Assembly (NCBI RefSeq): GCF_001519075.1
Contig: NZ_KQ954244.1
Coordinates: 1,071,934-1,135,933 of the forward strand
Source of the DNA: Novosphingobium fuchskuhlense
GTDB lineage: Bacteria; Pseudomonadota; Alphaproteobacteria; Sphingomonadales; Sphingomonadaceae
Length of the DNA: 64,000 nucleotides
Direction: 5' to 3'
The notes under the pieces are model-generated. The model saw only the letters and a program-made list of their open reading frames with translations. It had not been told where the DNA came from and did no database searches. The translations under genes and the position numbers were made by a program. Below, in pieces: positions 42,126 to 50,992 of this stretch; the stretch's first letter is position 1, and each line of letters begins with the position of its first letter.

Positions 42126-45100
42126 TCAGGCCTCCAGCATCAGCACCTTGCGCGCGAGTTCGGGCAGCGAGCGCACGCCCATCCGGTGCATGACCTCGGC
42201 CCGGTGATTTTCGACCGTACGCTGGCTGATGCCGAGATCGGCGGCGATATTCTTGCTGGGATGGCCGGCAAGGACCATGTCCATCACTTCTTTCTGCCGG
42301 GCGGTAAGCGCGGCAAAGCAGGCTGCCGCCTCGGCCTGCGCAACATCGGCGAGAGTGGTGCCCAGCGATTGCTCGGTGGCAAGGTTGATGCTCTCCATCA
42401 GCGCGTCACGCCCCACCGGCTTGGTGATGAAATCGCAGGCGCCCGCGCGCATCGCCGCGACCGCAAGGCCGATATCGTCATCGCCGGTGATCAGGATGAC
42501 CGGCAGGTGATCGCCGCGCGCGCGCAGCTCGCCCAGCAGGCCGATGCCGCTCAGGCCGGGCAAATGGGCATCGACCAGCAGACACCCCGGTCGCCCCTTC
42601 TGATAGGCGGCGAGAAAGTCCTCCGCCGAGCCGAAATCGGCCACTTCGCGGCCATGCGCGGTGAGCAGATCGCGGATCGCGTCGCAGACGTGGGGCTCGT
42701 CGTCGATCACGTAGATTATCGGCGAAACCAGCGGCGCGCGGCCGGGCGGCAGCGCCGGCGTCAGCGTCAAAGCGGGCGGGCACAATCGTTCGACGGCGCG
42801 CAGCAGGACAGCGGGCACGACCGGCTTGCGCAAGTGGATGCAATCAGCCTCGGCCATGATCGCCTGCGCGCCAGTGGAAATGTCCCCAGTGAGCACGATT
42901 GCGGGCAGCGGCCGCTGCAGACGTTGGCGCAGGGCCTTGAGCAGATCCACGCCGCTTTGGCCTGAAGGCAGATTGTAGTCGGTGAGGAGGATATCCGGCC
43001 GGATTGCACCACCCGCGACGAGCCGCAGTGCCTCGGCTCCATCGGAGGCGCCGCTGACCATATGGCCGTTCTCGCGCAGCAGCAGCGTCACGAGATCGAG
43101 CAAATCGGGATCGTCCTCGACGACCATGATCAGTGATGGACGCGCAGCGGGTTCGGGTTCGGGTGCAGGTTCGGGCAGCGGTGCGGGCGGCAGGCGTGCG
43201 GCGCCCTTGCAGCCGGGCACGGTGATGGCGAACATCGAACCGCGTCCGGGCAACGAGCGGACATCGACCGCATGATGCAGGAGCCGGCCCAGCCGCCGCA
43301 CGATCGAGAGCCCGAGTCCGAGCCCGAGCCCGCTTTCGCGTGCGGGATTGTCGACCTGATGGAATTCCTCGAAGATATGCTCAAGCTGGCTGGCCTCGAT
43401 GCCGATGCCGGTATCCCACACCTCGATCCGAAGGTCGTTCCCGCGCCGCCGGCACCCCAGCAGGATGCGGCCCGTGCGCGTGTATTTCACCGCATTGCCA
43501 AGGAGATTGCGCATCATCTGTTCGAGCAGGCGCGGATCGCTCTCCACCCAGGCCGCGCAAGGCATGAAGCGCAGCGATAGATCGCGCGCCTCTGCCAGCG
43601 CGAGAAATTCGCCGTGCAGCGTCTCCAGCACATCGGCCACCGGAAATTGCACGCGTTCGGGTTGCACCGCGCCCGCCTCGATCTGGCTGATGTTGAGCAG
43701 CACGTCGAGCATGCCCGATAGCGCGCCCAGCGTCTTGTCAAAGCGCGCCATGAGTTCGCCGGCCCGTTCGCCCGAGACATTGGGCGCAAGGAAATCCTTG
43801 AGCAGGGCCAGCGCCTGAAGCGGCTGGCGCAGATCGTGGCTGGCCGCGGCGAGGAACCGCGACTTGGCCGCATTGGCGCGTTCGGCCTCGAGCTTGGCTT
43901 CTTCGAGCGCCGAGGTCACATGTTTGCGATCGGTGATATCGGCAAAGGTGATGACCACCCCCCTGATCTGGCTATCGAGCGCGCGGTAGGGGAAGATGCG
44001 CCGGACGAACCAGGTATCGCCCGGCGCGCGGATCTCGCGCTCGATGGTCGTCTCGTTACCCAGCACGCGCTGGGCATCCGCGAGGAGTTCGGGATCATCG
44101 GCGATGGGCCTGAGATCGGCGAGCGGCCGGCCGATATCGCCCGCGATGACATTGTAGAGCGGGCTGATCGCCGGGGTGAAGAAGCGGATCCTGAGCGCGG
44201 CATCGAGGAACATCGTGCCGACATTGGTGCTGAACAGCACGTTCTGGAGATCGTCTGAGGCCAGGCGCTGGCGGTCGAGCGTTTCCTGCAGCTGGCTGTT
44301 GAGCGCGGTGAGCTCCTCGTTGAGCGATTGCAGTTCCTCCTTCGAGGTCAGCAGTTCCTCGTTGGTGGACTGGAACTCCTCGTTGATCGACAAGGCCTCC
44401 TCGTTGATGGCCTTCTGCTCCTGGTTGGCAATGTCGCGGTCGCGGATCGAGGTCTGCAGTTCGGCCTGCGTTTCCTCCAGCTCGCGCTCCAGTTCAGCCA
44501 GCCGGTCGGCCTGTTCCGGGGCTATCCCCTTGGGCTGGGCGCCGCTTCCGGGGGCTTCCTCGGCAAAGCAGACGAGCAGGAGCTCCTCCGCCGCCTCGGC
44601 GAGACGCTCCACCGTGATGCGGAAATGGACCGTGACCCCGTCGATTGTCAGCGTGGCAAGGCCGCCGTCGACACGCGGCATATCGGCGGAGACGCGGCCG
44701 ATCGCGAGGCGCAGCCGGGTGCGCAGCGCGGGTGAGGCCATCGCGAGCAGGTCCTGCGTGGGATAGCCCGGCAAGATGCGCAGGAAGCGGTGCGTCGGCC
44801 CCATCGAGAACAGGCAATCGTGATGCTGGTTGATCAGCACGGCCGCGGGTGCGTGCCCCGCCAGCACTGCCCGTTCGCAGATGTCGGCCAGACTGCGCCG
44901 CACGGCAGGGGGCTCGCGCCCGGCAGCGGTGAGCAAGGGCAGCTTGCCATCGAAGCTGAACGGGAAACCGGCTTCTCCCGGCCGGGTTCGCGCGACATGG
45001 CGATAGAAGCAGTCGGCCCGCAGCATGGGTTCGAATCGGCCATCGGGCGTGCCGATCGTCTCGGTCGTGCCCAGCAGCAGGATGCCGGCTTCGCGCAGCG

Positions 45101-46460
45101 CGAAGTGGAACAGCGCAACCACCCGGGCCTGCGCGGCACTGTCCAGATAGATCAGCAAGTTGCGGCAGGAGATCATGTCGAGCCGCGAGAACGGCGGGTC
45201 GGTCAGTACGTCCTGCACCGAGAACACGACATGGCTGCGCAGGGCAGGGACCACGCGGTAGCCACCCTCTTCCTCGTTGAAATAGCGCGCCAGCCGCTCG
45301 GGCGAGACAGCGGCGGCGATATCGTGGGGGTAGAGCCCATCGCGCCCGGCAGCGATGGCATCGGGATCCAGGTCCGAGGCGAAGATCTGCAGCTTCACGT
45401 CGCGTCGCGCGCGCGCCAGCGTATCCTGGCAGACCATCGCGATCGAATAGGCCTCCTCGCCGGTGCTGCAGCCCGCCACCCAGATGCGTAAGTGTTGCCC
45501 CGCCTCCAGCCGTTCGAGCATTTCAGGCAGGATCACGGTTTCGAATGTCTCGAAGACCTTGGGATCGCGGAAGAAGCTGGTGACGTTGATGAGCAGGTCG
45601 CTTGCCAGCAACGTGCTTTCAGCAGGATCGCCGCGCAGTCGCTCGGCATAGGCGGCCATGTCCGCGGCGGTCATGGCCAGCAGGGCCATGCGCCGCGCGA
45701 TGCGCCGGGATATCGTGCCGGGCTTGTAGTGGCTGAAGTCTTGTCCGGTCGAGTGGCGCAAGGCGGCGAGGATCGCGGCCAGTCCTTCGCCCGTATCAAG
45801 CGGGGGCTCTGCCTCCATCTTGAACCCGGCGAGCGTGACGCGTGCGGCAAAGGCGGCGATGGCTTCGGGCATGGCGGCAAGCGGCAACGCCGCATCGACC
45901 AGCGCGGTATCGAGCGCGGCTTGCGGCATGCCCGGGTGCTCGGCTTCGGCGATGGACTGGACGAGGATCATCCCGCCCGCCGCATGGAGCCCGGCTAGCC
46001 CGCCGCTGCCATCGCCGCCGGTGCCCGAAAGGATCACCGCAGCGCTTTGCCGCCCGCACGAAGCCGCGAGCGAGCGGATCAACCAATCGAATGGCAGGCG
46101 CGCGCCGTGCCCGGCCTCCGGCGCGGAAAGCCGCAAGGTGCCGGCACGGACCGAGAGATAGCGGCCGGGGGGAATGACATAGACATGGTCTGCGGCCAGC
46201 GGGCAGCCATGCACGGCCTCGACCACGGGCATCGCGGTATGCTCGGCGAGCAGCGCGACCATGAGGCTTTCATGATGCGGATCAAGGTGCTGTATGACGA
46301 TGAACGCGCAGCCCGTCGCTGCGGGCAGCGCATCGAAAAGCCGCGAGGTCGCCTCCAGCCCGCCTGCCGAGGCGCCTATGGCGATGATCGGCAGCACGGG
46401 CCTTGGCGGCACGTCGTTCCTTGGCGATGCGCCGCCTGGCTCGCGCGGCGGACTTACCAC
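42126..46460 (-). CDS. giant CheB-CheR-PAS-histidine kinase-REC-REC-LuxR fusion protein
   Basis: A 1444-residue protein with, in order: a CheB methylesterase domain (~23-205; Ser31 in GASAGG, IQHLDPHH, GTGGDG); a CheR methyltransferase (~215-485; GCSTGEEAYSIAM); a coiled coil (~660-755) of QSLNEELTALNSQLQ type; PAS (~765-860); HisKA with His875 in SHDLRQPLQ; an HATPase (RNLLGNAVKYT, DTGIGI, GLGLGLSIV); receiver 1 with Asp1161; receiver 2, FixJ-like, with Asp1297; and a C-terminal LuxR helix-turn-helix (LTARQKEVMD...KNIAADLGISQRTVENHRAEV). CheB-CheR-PAS kinases are known, but a built-in DNA-binding output makes this a complete signalling route in one chain. No membrane segment, so it is cytoplasmic. 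Confidence 0.9.
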   Translation of the reverse strand: MVSPPREPGGASPRNDVPPRPVLPIIAIGASAGGLEATSRLFDALPAATGCAFIVIQHLDPHHESLMVALLAEHTAMPVVEAVHGCPLAADHVYVIPPGRYLSVRAGTLRLSAPEAGHGARLPFDWLIRSLAASCGRQSAAVILSGTGGDGSGGLAGLHAAGGMILVQSIAEAEHPGMPQAALDTALVDAALPLAAMPEAIAAFAARVTLAGFKMEAEPPLDTGEGLAAILAALRHSTGQDFSHYKPGTISRRIARRMALLAMTAADMAAYAERLRGDPAESTLLASDLLINVTSFFRDPKVFETFETVILPEMLERLEAGQHLRIWVAGCSTGEEAYSIAMVCQDTLARARRDVKLQIFASDLDPDAIAAGRDGLYPHDIAAAVSPERLARYFNEEEGGYRVVPALRSHVVFSVQDVLTDPPFSRLDMISCRNLLIYLDSAAQARVVALFHFALREAGILLLGTTETIGTPDGRFEPMLRADCFYRHVARTRPGEAGFPFSFDGKLPLLTAAGREPPAVRRSLADICERAVLAGHAPAAVLINQHHDCLFSMGPTHRFLRILPGYPTQDLLAMASPALRTRLRLAIGRVSADMPRVDGGLATLTIDGVTVHFRITVERLAEAAEELLLVCFAEEAPGSGAQPKGIAPEQADRLAELERELEETQAELQTSIRDRDIANQEQKAINEEALSINEEFQSTNEELLTSKEELQSLNEELTALNSQLQETLDRQRLASDDLQNVLFSTNVGTMFLDAALRIRFFTPAISPLYNVIAGDIGRPLADLRPIADDPELLADAQRVLGNETTIEREIRAPGDTWFVRRIFPYRALDSQIRGVVITFADITDRKHVTSALEEAKLEAERANAAKSRFLAAASHDLRQPLQALALLKDFLAPNVSGERAGELMARFDKTLGALSGMLDVLLNISQIEAGAVQPERVQFPVADVLETLHGEFLALAEARDLSLRFMPCAAWVESDPRLLEQMMRNLLGNAVKYTRTGRILLGCRRRGNDLRIEVWDTGIGIEASQLEHIFEEFHQVDNPARESGLGLGLGLSIVRRLGRLLHHAVDVRSLPGRGSMFAITVPGCKGAARLPPAPLPEPAPEPEPAARPSLIMVVEDDPDLLDLVTLLLRENGHMVSGASDGAEALRLVAGGAIRPDILLTDYNLPSGQSGVDLLKALRQRLQRPLPAIVLTGDISTGAQAIMAEADCIHLRKPVVPAVLLRAVERLCPPALTLTPALPPGRAPLVSPIIYVIDDEPHVCDAIRDLLTAHGREVADFGSAEDFLAAYQKGRPGCLLVDAHLPGLSGIGLLGELRARGDHLPVILITGDDDIGLAVAAMRAGACDFITKPVGRDALMESINLATEQSLGTTLADVAQAEAAACFAALTARQKEVMDMVLAGHPSKNIAADLGISQRTVENHRAEVMHRMGVRSLPELARKVLMLEA

Positions 46461-46607
46461 CGTGCGGACGAGGTGCGAAACCTCCCGCGCCCGGCGGTCT
46501 TGGCATGGAGTCGTCGTGTCACGGCATGCCCCTTTTGATAGGCTTGCCTAATACACTTTTTTCGAGTTCACCTCATACCTAATGTTTGTGCGACAATTCG
46601 GCGGCCT

Positions 46608-46799
46608 TCACTTGCCGATATGAATGGCATCGAGCGAGGCCAGCAGACCGAGCACTCTCAGCAGCCACAGCACGACCCCGATGACGACAACGGCGTTGAG
46701 GATCGATTTGATCTTGCCGTCCATCGGCAGGTAGGTGTTGACCAGCCAGAGCAGAACCCCGACGACCATCAGAATGACTATGAGATTGACGAGCGACAT
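46608..46799 (-). CDS. Thivi_2564-family small membrane protein
   Basis: A 63-residue protein with two hydrophobic helices (VNLIVILMVVGVLLWLVNTYLPM and ILNAVVVIGVVLWLLRVLGLL) split by a short charged loop MDGKIKS. This is the pattern of the Thivi_2564 membrane proteins, of unknown role. GGAG precedes the ATG. The 147 bases up to the hybrid kinase start hold no gene. Confidence 0.85.
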   Translation of the reverse strand: MSLVNLIVILMVVGVLLWLVNTYLPMDGKIKSILNAVVVIGVVLWLLRVLGLLASLDAIHIGK

Positions 46800-46946
46800 G
46801 GGGCGGAGCTCCTGAAAAAAGAAAATTCAACGGTTTGACTGGGGGTAAGGAGCGTGACGGGATTCTGCCGGAGCAGGAATTCCGCCACGCTCCCCGTGAG
46901 TCCCGGCCCGACCGGGGGAGGGGAGGCTGATCGGGCCGGAATGCGC

Positions 46947-47639
46947 CTATCGGTGCGGATTTCCGTCGGGCTTGCCGTGGTCTTTTCCATTGCCGTCGCC
47001 ACGCTTCGCCGGATGATTGTCGGCAGCGCCCTGGGGCAGCGTGCGCCCCTGCGCGTGGTAGCCCTGATGCTGATCACCGCGCGGGTTCTGTCTTTGCTGG
47101 TACATCCCGCGCTGGTCCCTCTGGCGCTGGTCCATCCGGGGCTGACCTCCGCCTTGCTCGTGATCACGGTACTGGCCGGGATTGTTCTGCGGGTTTTCAT
47201 CCCGCCGCTGCTCACGCTCACCCCATTCCGGGCGGTAGGCCGTGTCATACTGCGTCTGCCACCGCTGGCGTTCGCCATAGAAGCGACGGCCCTGGTAGTG
47301 CGTGTCCCAGTAGGACCCGAATGTGAACGAGATCACGCCGATGCCCATGTCGGCCGCAATGCCCTGGCGCCGCCCGTCATGACTGACGCGCAGGTCGTCT
47401 CCCGCGACCCACCCGCGATTGGCACGGTAGGTCACATCGCACCAGCTCAGGTCGCGCAGGCAGCCATGCATGCTGACCCTGACGCCGCGTCCGACGTAGC
47501 GCACGCTGGGATAATCACGCAGCGGCCCCGAATAGAGCCGGGTCGCGCGCACGGTATAGCCGCGCGTGGTCTGCGCCGAGGCAGCGGTGATCGGCAAAAC
47601 GGCAGCGACAAGTGCTGCAAGGGTGATGATCGAGCGCAT
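46947..47639 (-). CDS. exported SH3-domain protein with disordered tail
   Basis: A 230-residue protein with a signal peptide (ending AASAQ). Residues ~27-90 form a bacterial SH3-like domain (YTVRATRLYSGPLRDYPSVRYVGRG, GWVAGDDLRV), often a peptidoglycan-binding unit. The C-terminal half (~130-230) is very rich in Gln, Arg, Asp and Gly and likely disordered. It would act in the periplasm. Part of the run of small envelope genes. Confidence 0.82.
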   Translation of the reverse strand: MRSIITLAALVAAVLPITAASAQTTRGYTVRATRLYSGPLRDYPSVRYVGRGVRVSMHGCLRDLSWCDVTYRANRGWVAGDDLRVSHDGRRQGIAADMGIGVISFTFGSYWDTHYQGRRFYGERQRWQTQYDTAYRPEWGEREQRRDENPQNNPGQYRDHEQGGGQPRMDQRQRDQRGMYQQRQNPRGDQHQGYHAQGRTLPQGAADNHPAKRGDGNGKDHGKPDGNPHR

Positions 47640-47700
47640 GGTAATGGCTCCTTTTCTGAGAGATTCGATGGAGATGCAGTGGGTTGGGGTGTGCGGAATA

Positions 47701-47865
47701 CTAGATCCGCCCGGTCAGCATGAGGATCACGAGCACGATCAGGATGATCCCGATCACGCCGATCCCGCCATGGCCGTAGCCATAGCCATAACCGCCGATG
47801 CGCCCGCTGAAGCCGCCCACGAGAAAGACAACGAGGATAATCAGGAGTATGAGGCCGAGGGACAT
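47701..47865 (-). CDS. DUF3309-like small membrane protein
   Basis: A 54-residue hydrophobic protein: SLGLILLIILVVFLVGG, a Gly/Tyr-rich turn (GGYGYGYGHGG), then GVIGIILIVLVILMLTGRI. This fits DUF3309-type proteins of unknown function. The ATG at 47865 has GGAGG upstream. An 18-bp palindrome lies 25 bases before the start. Confidence 0.82.
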   Translation of the reverse strand: MSLGLILLIILVVFLVGGFSGRIGGYGYGYGHGGIGVIGIILIVLVILMLTGRI

Positions 47866-47889
47866 GAGAGCCTCCTTGTTCGCTCGGCG

Positions 47890-47907
47890 GCCCTTTGAGC
47901 AAAGGGC
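47890..47907. promoter_or_regulatory. 18-bp perfect palindrome upstream of DUF3309-like gene
   Basis: GCCCTTTGAGCAAAGGGC, arms of eight bases with a two-base centre. It may be a leader hairpin or an operator for the small membrane protein. Confidence 0.45.
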
Positions 47908-47976
47908 TTGTGCCGGCACTGCGGGAAAAGGGCGGCGGGACGGCCTGCTACCACCCCGCCAGAGCGGTTCGCCGCA

Positions 47977-48384
47977 TCAGCGGCAGCGCACTCCGCGACC
48001 ACGGTCGACCTGCCGGCCGGCGACACCGCCGACAACCGCGCCGAGCACCGTGCCGAGCGTCTTGGAGCCGCCCGGTGCGATCACATTGCCCAGCGCGCCC
48101 CCGGCAACCGCACCGACCACGAGGCCGGTGGTCCCATCGGAACGGCGGCAGTAATAGCGCCCGTCATTGCCGCGATAGAGCTGTTCGTCATTGCGCATGC
48201 GCCGCTCGTGATAGCGGCTGGGGTCATCGCGGTAATAACGATCGGCCTGATACCCGCCGTAGCTGGGATCGGGGCGGTTGTAGTCTTAGTTGCTCCACTG
48301 CGACTGCATGGGATCGCGGCCGCCATAATCGGCACAGCTTGCGAGAAGGCTGGTGGCGGCAAGGCCGAGGAGGATCATGCGCAT
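47977..48384 (-). pseudogene. glycine-zipper lipoprotein gene with in-frame stop
   Basis: The frame starts at the ATG at 48384 with a lipoprotein signal (LLASC lipobox) and is broken by TAA at 48286-48288 after QSQWSN. It continues in the same frame with DYNRPDPSYGGYQADRYY and a glycine-zipper domain (LVVGAVAGGALGNVIAPGG, LGAVVGGVAGRQVDRG) to the stop at 47977. Without the TAA it would be a normal ~135-residue outer-membrane SlyB-like lipoprotein. A restart at ATG 48198 would give only the zipper part, unexported. A sequencing error is possible. Confidence 0.75.
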
Positions 48385-48703
48385 GGTTTGGTTCCTGGTG
48401 AGACGGGCCTGACCGGGCTGAATGCCAACGCCAGACACCGCATCGGACCTTTCGAGCCTAGGCCTGGATCGAAAACCAAACAGGATCGGAATGTACGCAG
48501 AGCGGCGTGTCGCCCCGTTGCGCCATCTCACGGGCTACGCATGGCGCGTCAGCGTAGTTTCCGAGGGCAGACGAGCCTGCGCGGAGGGGCCACTTGGGCT
48601 TTGCCTCCCGCAACAGGAAACCACCGCCGTGGCCGATCACACCGTCTCGCTCCTTAGGCTTCATGCCTCCGCTGCCCGTTCGCCGAAAGGGATGGCTTAG
48701 GAC
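48385..48703. other. intergenic gap before the glycosyltransferase
   Basis: About 320 bases, no supported gene. It holds a third copy of the GTAGTTTCCGAGG element (about 48554-48566). On the minus strand this reads GGAAA, 17 bases, GCGTAG, distantly like an EcfG-type stress promoter (GGAAC-N16/17-CGTT). It would drive the broken lipoprotein gene. Confidence 0.35.
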
Positions 48704-50992
48704 ATGCACCGCACCGCGCCGATGCGTATCGTGTTTCTTGGCAATGCCCTGCCCCGGCGCTGCGGCATCGCCACGTTCACCACCGATCTCGAGCTCGCCA
48801 TGCGCCAGCAGGACGGTGTGGCCGAGACTGCGATCGTGGCGATGCGCGATCAGGGCGGCCCCAGCACCTATGGCCCGCCGGTGCGCTGGGAAATCGCCGA
48901 AGAGAAGGCGGGCGCCTATCTGGCGGCGGCCGAGTATATCAACACTGCGGGCTTTGACGTCGTCTCGCTCCAGCACGAGTTCGGCATTTTCGGCGGCGAG
49001 GCGGGGGGCTACCTGCTAGGCCTGATTGCCGCTCTGCGTGTGCCGCTCGTCACCACGCTGCACACCGTGCTGGACCGGCCGAGCGAGGCGCAACGCGCGG
49101 TGATGATGGCGCTCCTTGCTGCCTCGGCGCGGGTTGTGGTCATGGCCCGCAAGGCCCGCGCGATCCTCATCGAGATCTACGGCGCCGATCCCGCCCGCAT
49201 CATGGTCATCCCCCACGGCATTCCGGACGCGCCTTTGGCCGATGCGCAGGAGGCCAAGCGGAAACTGGGTTTCGCGGATCGTCAGGTGATCCTCACCTTC
49301 GGCCTGATCAGCCCGAACAAGGGCATCGAGGTGATGATCGAGGCCATGCCCGTGGTGCTCGCAGCCGCGCCTGACGCGGTCTATGTCGTGATGGGCGCAA
49401 CCCACCCCGCCTTGCTGCGCGCGGAAGGTGAAGCCTACCGCGAAAGCCTGATTGCGCGCGTCCATGCACTCGGACTTGATGGACACGTGGTGTTCTTCAA
49501 CCGCTTTGCCGAGCGGCCGGAACTGCTCGACCACATCGCCATGTGCGATGTCTACGTGACGCCCTACCTTATCGAGGCGCAAATGACGTCGGGCACGCTG
49601 GCCTACTCGCACGGCCTCGGCCGGCCCGTGGTCTCGACGCCCTACTGGCATGCCGCCGAACTGCTGACCGATCGCTCGGGCGTGCTGGTGCCGTTCAATG
49701 ATCCGGTCAGCCTCGGTGCAGCTGTGGCCGGTCTGCTGACCGACGATGCGGCGCGGCTTGCGATGGGGCGGACTGCCTATCGTTCGGGCCGGTCGATGAC
49801 CTGGAACAATACCGCCCTCGCCTACCGCGAGGCGTTTCGGGCGGCCTGCCGCCAGCAGAGGCCGTCGCTGCCCGTGCTGCCGCTCGCTCACTTTGCCGCA
49901 ATGTGCGACGATACCGGTTTGTTCCAGCACGCCATCGGCGGCATTCCGGATCGCCTGCATGGTTATTGCATCGACGACAACGCGCGCGCGCTGCTCGTCT
50001 GCCAGGCACTTGATAGCGCGCTGCTGGCCGCCTTTCAGGATATCCAGCCGCTGCGCTTTGCCGCCTTTATCCAGCATGGCTGGAATCCCGATCGTTCCCG
50101 CTTCCGCAATTTCATGGGCTTCGATCGCCGCTGGCTCGAGGAGATCGGCTCCGAGGACAGCCATGGCCGCACCATGTGGGCCTTGGGCGTAACGGCAGCC
50201 GGCAGTGCGGACGCCGATCTTACGCCATGGGCGGCGGACCTGTTCGCGCGGGCGCTGGAGCCGGTCGAGAGCTTCACCTCGCCGCGCGCATGGGCGTTCA
50301 CCTTGCTCGGCCTCAGCGGCTACAGCGCGCGGCGCCCGCATGATCGCAAGGCTCGGCATATCGGGCTCTTGCTGGCGGAGCGGTTGCAGGAGCTACTTCA
50401 GGCCTGCCGCCGCGAGGACTGGGTCTGGTTCGAAGACCGGTTGACCTACGACAACGCGCGCCTGTGCGAAGCCCTCATCACCACCGGGCGCGATTGCGCG
50501 ATGCCCGATCTGGTCGGCGCTGGCCTCGAAACCCTGCGCTGGCTGATCGACCAGCAGACCGCACCCGGCGGCCATTTCCGCCCGGTGGGCTCGGATGGCT
50601 TCCTGAGCCCCGCACGCGCGCCGCAGCACTTCGACCAGCAACCGCTCGAAGCCTGCGCCACCGTCGCCGCCTGTCTTGCTGCGAGCACTGTCGATCCCGG
50701 GCCGATGTGGCAGGAGGAGGGCGCACGCGCCTTTGCCTGGTTCGGCGGCGCCAACGATCTGGGTGTCCCTCTCGTCGATCCCGCCACCGGGAGCTGCCGT
50801 GATGGCCTTCACCGTGATCGCGCCAACGAGAATCGCGGCGCGGAATCGCTGCTCTCCTACCTCATGGCGCTGACCGACATGCACCGCTTCGCAAACAGGT
50901 CTGCCGGGGCTTTCTTCGCCCTGCCGGTTGCTGCATCTGCCGAAGCCGCGCTTGCCGCACCCCGCGTCGTCGCCGCTGGCCATTGGGCATGA
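48704..50992 (+). CDS. GT4 glycosyltransferase fused to a helical (glycosidase-like) domain
   Basis: A 762-residue two-part protein. Residues ~5-390 are a GT-B glycosyltransferase of family 4 (RCGIATFTTDLELAM, VVSLQHEFGIFGGEAGG, VIPHGIP, LTFGLISPNKGIEVMIEAM, and EAQMTSGTLAYSHGLGRPVVS near the nucleotide-sugar site). Residues ~400-745 are helical with repeated Trp/Asp/Gly-rich turns (DDNARALLVCQAL, SEDSHGRTMWALG, YDNARLCEALI), like an alpha/alpha-barrel. The next gene (GH130) overlaps by four bases, so both probably act on one mannose-type glycan. Confidence 0.82.
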   Translation: MHRTAPMRIVFLGNALPRRCGIATFTTDLELAMRQQDGVAETAIVAMRDQGGPSTYGPPVRWEIAEEKAGAYLAAAEYINTAGFDVVSLQHEFGIFGGEAGGYLLGLIAALRVPLVTTLHTVLDRPSEAQRAVMMALLAASARVVVMARKARAILIEIYGADPARIMVIPHGIPDAPLADAQEAKRKLGFADRQVILTFGLISPNKGIEVMIEAMPVVLAAAPDAVYVVMGATHPALLRAEGEAYRESLIARVHALGLDGHVVFFNRFAERPELLDHIAMCDVYVTPYLIEAQMTSGTLAYSHGLGRPVVSTPYWHAAELLTDRSGVLVPFNDPVSLGAAVAGLLTDDAARLAMGRTAYRSGRSMTWNNTALAYREAFRAACRQQRPSLPVLPLAHFAAMCDDTGLFQHAIGGIPDRLHGYCIDDNARALLVCQALDSALLAAFQDIQPLRFAAFIQHGWNPDRSRFRNFMGFDRRWLEEIGSEDSHGRTMWALGVTAAGSADADLTPWAADLFARALEPVESFTSPRAWAFTLLGLSGYSARRPHDRKARHIGLLLAERLQELLQACRREDWVWFEDRLTYDNARLCEALITTGRDCAMPDLVGAGLETLRWLIDQQTAPGGHFRPVGSDGFLSPARAPQHFDQQPLEACATVAACLAASTVDPGPMWQEEGARAFAWFGGANDLGVPLVDPATGSCRDGLHRDRANENRGAESLLSYLMALTDMHRFANRSAGAFFALPVAASAEAALAAPRVVAAGHWA

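Noticed and set aside
48422..48700. 92-codon plus-strand frame before the glycosyltransferase
   Set aside because: No ribosome site, no family resemblance, and it overlaps the likely promoter region of the divergent lipoprotein gene.
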